DNA from: an uncultured Saprospiraceae bacterium | GTDB lineage: Bacteria > Bacteroidota > Bacteroidia > Chitinophagales > Saprospiraceae | Reading direction: 5' to 3' | NCBI GenBank assembly: GCA_937981555.1 | Contig: CALJOK010000059.1 | Span: 1 to 64,000, forward strand | Length of the DNA stretch: 64,000 nt | In this document: positions 55,244-63,047 of the stretch, one piece after another | Layout of the letters: each line of letters starts with the position of its first letter | How positions within the stretch are numbered: the first letter of the stretch is position 1 | The notes under the pieces: generated by a model | The model's input: only the letters and a program-made list of their open reading frames with translations | Database searches by the model: none | Told to the model about the DNA's origin: nothing | Made by a program: the position numbers and the translations under genes

Positions 55244-56155
55244 CTACTCTTCAATTAACTCAATTAATCTATTTAAATCACTATCGTTAGAGAAATTAAT
55301 AGTGATCGATCCTTTCCCCGATTTAGCATCTCTTTTTAATTGAATTTTAGAACCTAAGTATCTGGAAAGTTGATCTTGAGCATTCTGGTAATCAGCTGGA
55401 AGGCTTGATTTTGCTACCTCTTTAGGAGCCTTTGGTTCTTTCGATTTTTTAATAATCTTTTCCAAAGCTCGCACCGAAAGTCCTTCTTCCAAAATACTAT
55501 TCAGCAACGCCACTTGCCCTGCGTAGTCATCTACACCAAGCAAAGCACGAGCATGGCCCATAGATATTTTTCTATCTTTTAATGATATTTTTACTACTTC
55601 TGGTAAATTCAAAAGTCGTAAATAATTCGTCACCGAGGTACGACTACTTTCAACTCGCTCCGCTAATTTTTCATGCGTCAAGTTAAATTCATTCGTCAAT
55701 CTGTGATAAGTAATTGCAATCTCAATTGGATTCAAATCAGCTCGATGCGTATTTTCCACCAAAGCCATTTCCATCATCTCCGCATCATTAGCTACTCGAA
55801 TAAAAGCTGGAATTTCTTTTAGTTCCGCTAACTTCGAAGCTCTCCATCTTCGTTCACCTGAGATCAATTGATATTGACCTTCTGCCATTCTTCGCACGGT
55901 GATCGGCTGAATTAAGCCATGAATTTTTATAGAATTTTTTAAGTCATTTAAGTCTGTCGCATCGAAATTTTTTCGAGGCTGATCAGGATTGACTTCGATT
56001 TGTTGAATAGGGACAAAAGCAAAATCTTTAGATAAATTTTGAATTAACTCAGCACTCGGCAACACTTTCTTAGATACATCACGATCCATATTTGATTTGA
56101 TGTCACCTAAAGATTTTCCTAAGTTTAAATTGAATTTTGATTTTTTCTTTGGCAT
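55244..56155 (-). CDS. parB: Chromosome-partitioning protein ParB
   Basis: 303 aa. The N-terminus is basic (PKKKSKFNLNLGKSLGD). The ParB/Srx nuclease-like CTP-binding domain begins near FVPIQQIEVNPDQPRKNF and includes LISGERRWRASKLA. The helix-turn-helix region around NLTHEKLAERVESSRTSVTN (about 155-175) binds parS. The C-terminal 40 residues are the dimerisation domain. ParB loads at parS and spreads along DNA. It is 35 bases after parA on the same strand. Confidence 0.96.
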   Translation of the reverse strand: MPKKKSKFNLNLGKSLGDIKSNMDRDVSKKVLPSAELIQNLSKDFAFVPIQQIEVNPDQPRKNFDATDLNDLKNSIKIHGLIQPITVRRMAEGQYQLISGERRWRASKLAELKEIPAFIRVANDAEMMEMALVENTHRADLNPIEIAITYHRLTNEFNLTHEKLAERVESSRTSVTNYLRLLNLPEVVKISLKDRKISMGHARALLGVDDYAGQVALLNSILEEGLSVRALEKIIKKSKEPKAPKEVAKSSLPADYQNAQDQLSRYLGSKIQLKRDAKSGKGSITINFSNDSDLNRLIELIEE

Positions 56156-56190
56156 GATTTATTATTTAACCGTTCCTTCCTATGTCTAAA

Positions 56191-56982
56191 TTACTTTGCT
56201 TTTAACAACCGAATTGCGTCATTATTTTTTAATAAAAATTCTTTAGCCAAGTTTAAAAAATTCACACTTCCTTTGCTCGCTGCATCATACAAAACTACCG
56301 GTGTATGTAAACTTGGTGCTTCTCCAATTTTTGAATTTCTATGTATAATTGTATCGTATACTTTTTCTTGAAAGGTTTCTTTCACCGCTTCTACCACTTG
56401 GTTAGCCAAACGTAATCGACGATCGTACATAGATAATAAAATACCCTCAATTTTTAAATCTGCATTTAAATATTCTTTCACGGTATTGATCGTACTCGTC
56501 AATTTGCCTAAACCTTCCAAAGAGAAAATTTCACATTGAACAGGAACAATAACGGAGTCCGCTGCGGTCAACGCATTCACCGTCACCAAACCAAGTGAAG
56601 GCAAACAATCAATAAAAATATAATCATAATCGTCTCGAATTTTATCAACAAAAGTTTTAGTTACATACTCTCGACGAATTTTACTAACGAGTTCCAACTC
56701 CGCATCAACCAAGCTGATATGTGAAGGAAGTAAAGAAAGGTTGGGCGTTTCAGTTTTGACAATTACATCATGAGGATCGACATCATTAATCATACAATCA
56801 TAAATGCTCAATTCGTAATCTTCATCAAAGATGCCGACACCAGAAGTTGCATTTGCCTGCGGATCACAATCTATCAACAATACCTTTTTTTCCAAAACAG
56901 CCAAACAAGCAGCTAAATTAATAGCGGTTGTAGTTTTACCTACACCACCTTTTTGATTAGCTATCGTTATTACTTTTCCCAT
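56191..56982 (-). CDS. parA: Chromosome-partitioning ATPase ParA
   Basis: 263 aa. The deviant Walker A motif is [11 protein letters not shown] at residues 10-20 with the signature Lys, followed by [10 protein letters not shown], and [19 protein letters not shown] supplies the Walker B region. No N-terminal HTH, so it is a chromosomal Soj-type ParA. It works with ParB on segregation. It lies 59 bases downstream of the UPF0173 hydrolase, which may share its transcript. Confidence 0.96.
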   Translation of the reverse strand: MGKVITIANQKGGVGKTTTAINLAACLAVLEKKVLLIDCDPQANATSGVGIFDEDYELSIYDCMINDVDPHDVIVKTETPNLSLLPSHISLVDAELELVSKIRREYVTKTFVDKIRDDYDYIFIDCLPSLGLVTVNALTAADSVIVPVQCEIFSLEGLGKLTSTINTVKEYLNADLKIEGILLSMYDRRLRLANQVVEAVKETFQEKVYDTIIHRNSKIGEAPSLHTPVVLYDAASKGSVNFLNLAKEFLLKNNDAIRLLKAK

Positions 56983-57041
56983 ATTTTTGATTTTGTAAAT
57001 TGATTGTTATAATTACAAAACAAACAATTTAAAATATATTT

Positions 57042-57725
57042 CTAAAGATTTATGTTACTACCAATTGTTGGTAAGATGAGTTCTTTTCCTTTTTTTTCAA
57101 AAGCAGCTTTTGCCGCTTCATGATCTATTTCGATAAAACCAAAAGTATCAAAATGACAACCTACAATTTTATCACATTCAATAAAATTCGCTGCAATTGA
57201 AGCATCTTCATAACCCATGGTGAAATTATCACCGATAGGTAAAATAGCAAAATCCAACTTTGGGCAAGTCAATGGTATCAATTGCATATCCAGCGTTAAA
57301 GCAGTATCTCCTGCAAAATAAAAACATCCCTCATCATTCCAAATAACAAATCCTCCAGCATTCCCACCGTTACTTCCATCAGGTAATACACTTGAATGAA
57401 CCGCATTCACATATTTTACCGTTCCGAAATCGAAAGTCCATTTTCCTCCATGATTTAATGGATGATATTTACATTCTTTCTTCCCAAACCAAGTTGCCAC
57501 TTCATAATTGGAAACGACTATCGCATCATTATTTTTGGCGATAGCTTCTACATCTGCAACATGATCGAAATGTCCATGCGAAACCAAAACATAATCAGCC
57601 TTGATGGTGTTAATATCAATATGGTTGGCTTTTTCATTGGCAGAAATAAAAGGATCGAATAAAATAGTTTTTCCTTTGATTTCTATTGAAAAGGTTGATT
57701 GACCATAAAAGGTTAAATTATTCAT
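57042..57725 (-). CDS. UPF0173 metal-dependent hydrolase (metallo-beta-lactamase fold)
   Basis: The start at 57725 gives MNNLTFYGQSTFSIEIKGK, 227 aa, the family length; an ATG at 57767 gives 241 aa and is less likely. The MBL signature is SHGHFDHVAD with AGDTALTLDM, the second metal site in HFDTFGFIE, and the start GQSTFSIE is typical of UPF0173 (YtkL-type). Substrate unknown. It sits 59 bases upstream of parA on the same strand, so operon with parAB is possible. Confidence 0.9.
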   Translation of the reverse strand: MNNLTFYGQSTFSIEIKGKTILFDPFISANEKANHIDINTIKADYVLVSHGHFDHVADVEAIAKNNDAIVVSNYEVATWFGKKECKYHPLNHGGKWTFDFGTVKYVNAVHSSVLPDGSNGGNAGGFVIWNDEGCFYFAGDTALTLDMQLIPLTCPKLDFAILPIGDNFTMGYEDASIAANFIECDKIVGCHFDTFGFIEIDHEAAKAAFEKKGKELILPTIGSNINL

Positions 57726-57807
57726 ATGACCGAGGCTTTTAATTAGAGACTTTTTAAAGGCTGACAAAGATACTAGGATTTATAAAAAACCTTGTAAAGG
57801 ATTTTTA

Positions 57808-57815
57808 TAAATTTG
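57808..57815 (+). promoter_or_regulatory. Candidate -7 element for the FMN reductase gene
   Basis: TAAATTTG, an exact TAnnTTTG match, 66 bases upstream of the ATG at 57881. A TTG at 57792-57794 is only 13 bases away, shorter than usual. Confidence 0.4.
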
Positions 57816-57880
57816 CATTCTTTTTACATAAAAACTAGACATAATCCTGTCTCAATAAGAAAATCAATTAATAAAAATAG

Positions 57881-58423
57881 ATGATAACCATAATTTCAGG
57901 AACAAATAGGAAAGGAAGTGCAACAGAAAAGTTTGCGAAACACTTTTATAAATTAATAAAATCAAAGACCAAGCAGCCTGTTAAGTATTTTTCTTTACAA
58001 AAATTGCCTGACGATATCCTTCATATAGGTATGTATTCTGGAAAAAAACAATCTAAAGCACTTCGCAAGATTCAAGAAGAAATGATGATTCCTGCTGAGA
58101 AATTTATTTTTATTAGTCCTGAGTATAATGGGAGTTTTCCAGGAGTGCTAAAATTATTTTTAGATGCCTGCTCGATTCATGAATATCAATCAACTTTTAA
58201 AGGCAAAAAAGCTGGACTAGTTGGAATTGCATCAGGACGTGCTGGAAACCTTCGAGGAATGGATCACTTGTCCACGGTTTTAAATCATGTAGGAACAGAA
58301 GTGATGGGGGCTAAATTGCCTATTTCACAATGTGAGAATTTGATAGATAGTAAAGGAATAATTTCTGATAAAAACATTTTAGAGGCGATAGAATCTCATG
58401 TAGATGCGTTTTTGGAATATTAA
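57881..58423 (+). CDS. NADPH-dependent FMN reductase family protein
   Basis: 180 aa. The flavodoxin-like fold shows the FMN phosphate-binding loop near the N-terminus (MITIISGTNRKGSATEKFAK), SPEYNGSFPGVLKLFLDACS binding the isoalloxazine ring, and the following ASGRAGNLRGMDHL. The family includes azoreductase- and ChrR-like quinone reductases. The substrate is not predictable. It is a single gene ending in the terminator at 58476. Confidence 0.9.
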   Translation: MITIISGTNRKGSATEKFAKHFYKLIKSKTKQPVKYFSLQKLPDDILHIGMYSGKKQSKALRKIQEEMMIPAEKFIFISPEYNGSFPGVLKLFLDACSIHEYQSTFKGKKAGLVGIASGRAGNLRGMDHLSTVLNHVGTEVMGAKLPISQCENLIDSKGIISDKNILEAIESHVDAFLEY

Positions 58424-58475
58424 AATTTATGTTAATGTTTCAGGATTAAATAAGTATCAAAAAAGATAATTTTAT

Positions 58476-58509
58476 AAAAAGGTATTCATTGAAAAATGGA
58501 TACCTTTTT
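58476..58509 (+). terminator. Terminator after the FMN reductase gene
   Basis: A 15-bp stem with one G-T pair (58476-58490 with 58495-58509), 4-base loop, followed by TATTTT. Confidence 0.75.
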
Positions 58510-58611
58510 ATTTTATGCCAAGGCAACGGCATATTGATTGTTCGATTATGTAATCTTTTCTTGAAATAGTATATTAGAAAATTATTTAATTCAAAACAAA
58601 ATAATTTAACT

Positions 58612-60780
58612 ATGAAAAGAAATTTTACACTTCCCGTTATTTTTTTACTATTCACATTTTTGAGTGCTTCTGCTCAAAATGTTTTGCGTATTCAAGATCC
58701 CGATGGGTGGGATTTTCAGGGCTTTCAAGGAAATATTACCGAAGCTACCTTTTCAATTCAACCTCAAGGTGCTTACATGGAGGTTGGGATGTTTTTAACT
58801 TTTTCTGATGAAGGACTAGGATTTAATTCTTGGGATTCCACCGAGATTATTTTAGATTTTAACTTGCCAGAAGGATCAATTGTTTATGATTCTTGGTTGT
58901 GGATGTTTGATGATACCACAATTGTCCGAGCAGACATACATGACATTTGGACGGCAACGACAATTTATGAAAACATTGTAGATCGTAGGAGAGACCCTTC
59001 CGTTTTGTTTCGAAAACCTTCTGGAAGTTATCAAATTAGAATTTATCCATTACCATATAATGAAACCCGAAAAATTAAAATCTCCTATTTGGTACCTGCG
59101 GTTTGGTCGGCTGGAGAAGTCAATGCTTGGCTACCAACAGGTATTTTAGAAACGTCGGGTATCCCTTTGGATTTTTTTGAAATTATCACTTTCCCAAATC
59201 CTATCTGGCAAAATCCTAGATTGAATGGATTACCAGATGTCACTTTTCAAAATGTAGCGGATCCAAATTTTGGAGATATTTTAGTCGCTCAAATTCCGAG
59301 TGCTAATATTAATAAACCATTTAGTTTTGCAGTCGATGCTCCATTTAATAGTGATGGGGTTTTTGTTCAGCAATTGGATAATGGAACAGATAAATTTTAC
59401 CAAGCAGTTTATTTGCCACCCGAAATTTCTACCCCTGCAAATCCTAAAAAAGTAGTTTTTCTAGTCGATCATGAAGATGCTAATTCGAGTATTGACAAAA
59501 CAGATTTTTATCAATATTTAGAAGAAGAATGTAAAACTTATCTAAAGTCAGAAGATCAATTTAATTTTATTTTTTCTAGTACAGGTAATCATCAGATGAT
59601 GTCTGAAAACTGGATTTTGGGAAATGCAGATTCTATCACTCAAGCATTTTCTCAAATGACAAATCCAATAAAAGATTATTCTGACTTATTTGATTTATTG
59701 GAGAATGGGATTAATTTTTTAATTGATAATGGGGAGGCAGAAGGAGATATTGTTTTATTAGCAAATTCTGATAATATTACTTGGAATAATAATTCAGATA
59801 TTGAAAGTATAAATACACTTTTGCAAGGAACAAATATCAAAATTAATATCATCAATTATCAATCAGATAATTTTTATCAAGAATGGGTTTGGAATGGTCC
59901 TGACTTTTGGACGAGTAATAATTATAATTTTTATCGCGATTTGACCTTTTCAACTGGCGGTAGAACGTATGGTTCATTACAAGGTGCGAGCAATGTTTGG
60001 ACGAGTATTTCAAGTTTACTTAGTTCTTTAAAAAGTGCAGATTACGATTTTGATATGTACACCAGTTTGACGAGCGGATTTACATTTAATCGTTTTCACC
60101 AAAACTATTTAGGGCAATCTCGAAATGTTAATCAACCGATTTTACAGGTTGGAAAATATACAGGAGCATTTCCATTCGAGATTGAATATTCAGCCTATGT
60201 GGATAGTAATTTTATTTTTGAAACCATTGAAGTTCCTACCGATCAAATTATGGAAAGTGATTCAGTTAATCGAGAAATTTGGTTTGGGCATCATCTGTGG
60301 AATTTGCAAAGTACCGCTTCTGGAGTAAGCGGGATTCAAGAAATTATAGACCTAAGTATAGAGGAACGAGTGTTGACGGATTATACTGCCTTCCTAGCAT
60401 TGGATTTGGAAAATGGGGGAGAGCCATGTGTGGAATGTTGGGAATTTGAGGAGTGGATTGTTTATTCCACAGATGATGATTTAGAAGACCAATTGAAAAT
60501 AAAAATTGCGGCTTTCCCAAATCCATTTTCAGATCAAGTTAAAGTGACTATCGAGTTGAGTGAGGGACTTTCAGTTGATGAAGCTGAACTGTCAATCTTT
60601 GATGCTTTTGGAAAAAATGTATTGAATCAAAAACTAAATGATTTGACTGATTTTGGGAAATCAGAATGGACTTGGAATGGTCAAAATAGTAATGGTCAAT
60701 CTCTTCCGTCAGGTATTTATTATATGATGATAAAAACGGAGAAAGGAGCGCAGACGGTTAAGTTAACCTTGATGCGATAA
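58612..60780 (+). CDS. VIT- and VWA-like secreted protein with T9SS sorting domain
   Basis: 722 aa with signal peptide MKRNFTLPVIFLLFTFLSASA. A VIT-like domain (about 30-190) includes LPEGSIVYDSWLWMFDDTTI and IYPLPYNETRKIKISYLVP. A VWA-like region follows (about 285-480) beginning with KKVVFLVDHEDANSSIDKTD, where the MIDAS motif DxSxS is lost. The end (LKIKIAAFPNPFSDQVKVTI to KGAQTVKLTLMR) is a T9SS/FlgD-like sorting domain. VIT-VWA proteins act in adhesion in other phyla, but here the metal-dependent site seems inactive. Ends with a strong terminator. Confidence 0.85.
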   Translation: MKRNFTLPVIFLLFTFLSASAQNVLRIQDPDGWDFQGFQGNITEATFSIQPQGAYMEVGMFLTFSDEGLGFNSWDSTEIILDFNLPEGSIVYDSWLWMFDDTTIVRADIHDIWTATTIYENIVDRRRDPSVLFRKPSGSYQIRIYPLPYNETRKIKISYLVPAVWSAGEVNAWLPTGILETSGIPLDFFEIITFPNPIWQNPRLNGLPDVTFQNVADPNFGDILVAQIPSANINKPFSFAVDAPFNSDGVFVQQLDNGTDKFYQAVYLPPEISTPANPKKVVFLVDHEDANSSIDKTDFYQYLEEECKTYLKSEDQFNFIFSSTGNHQMMSENWILGNADSITQAFSQMTNPIKDYSDLFDLLENGINFLIDNGEAEGDIVLLANSDNITWNNNSDIESINTLLQGTNIKINIINYQSDNFYQEWVWNGPDFWTSNNYNFYRDLTFSTGGRTYGSLQGASNVWTSISSLLSSLKSADYDFDMYTSLTSGFTFNRFHQNYLGQSRNVNQPILQVGKYTGAFPFEIEYSAYVDSNFIFETIEVPTDQIMESDSVNREIWFGHHLWNLQSTASGVSGIQEIIDLSIEERVLTDYTAFLALDLENGGEPCVECWEFEEWIVYSTDDDLEDQLKIKIAAFPNPFSDQVKVTIELSEGLSVDEAELSIFDAFGKNVLNQKLNDLTDFGKSEWTWNGQNSNGQSLPSGIYYMMIKTEKGAQTVKLTLMR

Positions 60781-60807
60781 TATTTATCGGAAAATAAATT
60801 GAATTAG

Positions 60808-60840
60808 AACCCTTCTGAAATAGACTTTTTCAGAAGGGTT
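60808..60840 (+). terminator. Terminator after the VIT/VWA-like gene
   Basis: A perfect 13-bp stem (60808-60820 with 60828-60840) with T run, 27 bases after the stop. Confidence 0.85.
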
Positions 60841-60892
60841 TTTGTTTTATAAAAATTATTTTCTTTAAATTTCATTTTCTATTCCATGCCTT

Positions 60893-60900
60893 TATTTTTG
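60893..60900 (+). promoter_or_regulatory. Candidate -7 element for the COG2509-like gene
   Basis: TATTTTTG, matching TAnnTTTG, 38 bases before the TTG start codon at 60938. No strong -33 box. Confidence 0.4.
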
Positions 60901-60937
60901 AAAAAATCCGCACCTTTGTCCCTCTAAAAAAATAACC

Positions 60938-62494
60938 TTGATAAAAGAAGTCGAAATAAAGATTCAGCCACGAGCCATTGATGATTTAACACTCATTAAA
61001 AATGAAGCGCTCAAAAAAGCGAAGCTTAAACCTTCAGCCAATACGGAGGTTGTGGTACGACGTAGCTCAATTGATGCTCGTGGGTATCAACCTGTTTATC
61101 GGCTTCTGGTAACTATTTATGTTGATGAAAAACCAGCAGCAGAACCTGCGATCTTAGAACAATTTAAAAATGTGGAGGATGCGCCGAGAGTGATTATTGT
61201 TGGTGCTGGACCAGCTGGTTATTTTGCTGCGTTGGAATTAATTGAATTGGGTTTGAAGCCAATAATTTTTGATCGTGGAAAAGATGTTCGTGCGCGTAGA
61301 AGAGATTTGCGAGCGATTCAACAATTTGGATTAGTAGATCCACATTCCAATTATTGTTTTGGCGAAGGTGGTGCAGGAACCTATTCTGATGGAAAACTTT
61401 ACACTCGTTCTCACAAGCGTGGAAGCATAGCCAAAGCACTTCAACTATTGGTCGAGCATGGAGCAGTTTCAGATATCACGGTTGATGCACATCCACATAT
61501 CGGTTCCAACAAATTACCCAAAATTGTAGAGAATATTCGAGAGACGATTTTAAAGTTTGGTGGTGAAATTCATTTTAACTCTCACGTTACGGATTTTATT
61601 TTTCATGATAAAAAAATAAAAGGAATCGTTGTCAACGACAATGATGAACATTTTGGAGAAGCAACTATTTTAGCAACAGGGCATTCTGCTCGAGACATTT
61701 ACCAATTACTTTTTGATAAAAAAATAAGATTAGAAAATAAACCATTTGCCCTTGGAGTACGAGTGGAACATGCGCAAAGTTTGATTGATAAAATTCAATA
61801 TCGGCAAGAGAAACGAGAAGAAAATTTGCCAGCGAGTAGTTATAAATTAGTTTGTCAAATCGAAAAACGAGGCGTCTTTTCATTTTGCATGTGCCCAGGA
61901 GGATTAGTAGTTCCAGCAGCAACTGCGCCAGGTGAAATTGTTGTAAATGGTATGTCGATGTCTCGTCGAGATTCTCCTTTTGCGAATTCTGGAACAGTCG
62001 TAGCGGTGGAAGAAGAAGATCTTTTACCATTTGCACATCATGGTGTTTTCGCAGGTTTAGAATTTCAAAAAAGTGTAGAAAAAGCCATGTGGGCATTTGG
62101 AGATGGCAGTCAAAAAGCACCGTCGCAACGCATGACTGATTTTGTCAATAATAAAATTTCAAACGATTTACCTTCAACCTCCTATATTCCAGGATTAGTT
62201 TCTGCACCAATTCATGATCTTTTACCAAAAGGAATTTCTCATAAATTACAATTGGGAATGAAAGAATTTGGTCGAAAAATGAAAGGATATTTTACTGCTG
62301 AAACTAATGTCATTGGAACGGAAAGTCGGACGAGTTCGCCTATTCGAATTCCTCGAAATCCATCCACTTTGATGCATGAAGATGCAGACGGATTATTTCC
62401 ATGTGGAGAAGGGGCAGGATTCGCAGGAGGAATTATTTCAGCTGCGATGGATGGACAAAATGTGGCGAAAGCGGTAGCTCTATTTTTAAAATAA
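60938..62494 (+). CDS. COG2509-type FAD-dependent dehydrogenase
   Basis: 518 aa. The frame has no ATG near its 5' end: an in-frame TGA lies at 60899, so a TTG at 60938 is the only common start. The N-terminal 75 residues (EIKIQPRAIDDLTLIKNEAL) are a family-specific domain. The FAD-binding GAGPAG is at 89-94, then GEGGAGTYSDGKLYTR, FSFCMCPGGLVVPAATAPGE with a CxC-like pair, and the C-terminal LFPCGEGAGFAGGIISAAMD. Catalytic function is unknown. It may share a transcript with the DoxX gene downstream (79 bases with a hairpin). Confidence 0.88.
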   Translation: MIKEVEIKIQPRAIDDLTLIKNEALKKAKLKPSANTEVVVRRSSIDARGYQPVYRLLVTIYVDEKPAAEPAILEQFKNVEDAPRVIIVGAGPAGYFAALELIELGLKPIIFDRGKDVRARRRDLRAIQQFGLVDPHSNYCFGEGGAGTYSDGKLYTRSHKRGSIAKALQLLVEHGAVSDITVDAHPHIGSNKLPKIVENIRETILKFGGEIHFNSHVTDFIFHDKKIKGIVVNDNDEHFGEATILATGHSARDIYQLLFDKKIRLENKPFALGVRVEHAQSLIDKIQYRQEKREENLPASSYKLVCQIEKRGVFSFCMCPGGLVVPAATAPGEIVVNGMSMSRRDSPFANSGTVVAVEEEDLLPFAHHGVFAGLEFQKSVEKAMWAFGDGSQKAPSQRMTDFVNNKISNDLPSTSYIPGLVSAPIHDLLPKGISHKLQLGMKEFGRKMKGYFTAETNVIGTESRTSSPIRIPRNPSTLMHEDADGLFPCGEGAGFAGGIISAAMDGQNVAKAVALFLK

Positions 62495-62560
62495 GAGTTA
62501 AGTACGAGGTTGACCCTGACTTCTGACCGAGAGCACAACAACCAAGCTCGTACTTGACTC
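62495..62560. repeat. Imperfect inverted repeat between the flavoprotein and DoxX genes
   Basis: GAGTTAAGTACGAG at 62495-62508 pairs with CTCGTACTTGACTC at 62547-62560 (one G-T), starting right after the stop at 62494, with further possible pairing of GTTG and CAAC inside. It is either a terminator-like hairpin or a small repeat, and there is no T run before the next gene. Confidence 0.6.
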
Positions 62561-62573
62561 CTAAAAAATAAAA

Positions 62574-62987
62574 ATGAAAGATAAAGTAGATTTAATAGCA
62601 CGTATTTTTTTATCCCTAATATTTTTATGGGAGGCATATGATACCTTCAAATATTTCAATAATGCTAAAGAATATATGATAGGGTATCACCTCACTTGGA
62701 ATCAAGATTTCCTTTTGGGGAGTGCGATCTTTTTGATGATTTTTGGAGGGGTTTTGATTTTGACAGGCTATCGTTCAAAATTAGGAGCAGTACTTTTATT
62801 GCTTTATTATATTCCTGCAACTTTTGTTATTTATTCATTTTGGAATGATCCTCCTGAAGTGTATCGAGTTAATTCTATTCAGTTTATGAAAAATTTGGCG
62901 ATCATCGGAGGACTGATGATGGTATATGTGAATGGAGCAGGAAGGTATAGTATTAGAAGATTATTTGCGACCACTCGAGTAAATTAA
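62574..62987 (+). CDS. DoxX family membrane protein
   Basis: 137 aa with four predicted membrane helices: LIARIFLSLIFLWEAYD, LLGSAIFLMIFGGVLIL, LGAVLLLLYYIPATFVIYSF and NLAIIGGLMMVYVNGAG. The DoxX-type layout and the helix 3-4 NDPP turn are typical. Members occur in thiosulfate:quinone oxidoreductases and many oxidative-stress contexts. Function here is open. Distal to the flavoprotein gene, so a link to redox chemistry is possible but weak. Confidence 0.8.
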   Translation: MKDKVDLIARIFLSLIFLWEAYDTFKYFNNAKEYMIGYHLTWNQDFLLGSAIFLMIFGGVLILTGYRSKLGAVLLLLYYIPATFVIYSFWNDPPEVYRVNSIQFMKNLAIIGGLMMVYVNGAGRYSIRRLFATTRVN

Positions 62988-62999
62988 AATCATATTTGA

Positions 63000-63015
63000 C
63001 TACCTGTTTCGGTAG
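63000..63015 (+). terminator. Small hairpin between DoxX and xseA
   Basis: CTACC-TGTTTC-GGTAG followed by GTTATTTATTT. The 5-bp stem is weak. Confidence 0.4.
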
Positions 63016-63047
63016 GTTATTTATTTCCTAATTCCTAAGTTTGCGAA

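Noticed and set aside
62239-62637. Minus-strand ORF across the flavoprotein 3' end
   Set aside because: It overlaps conserved FAD-binding sequence and a hairpin; no features.
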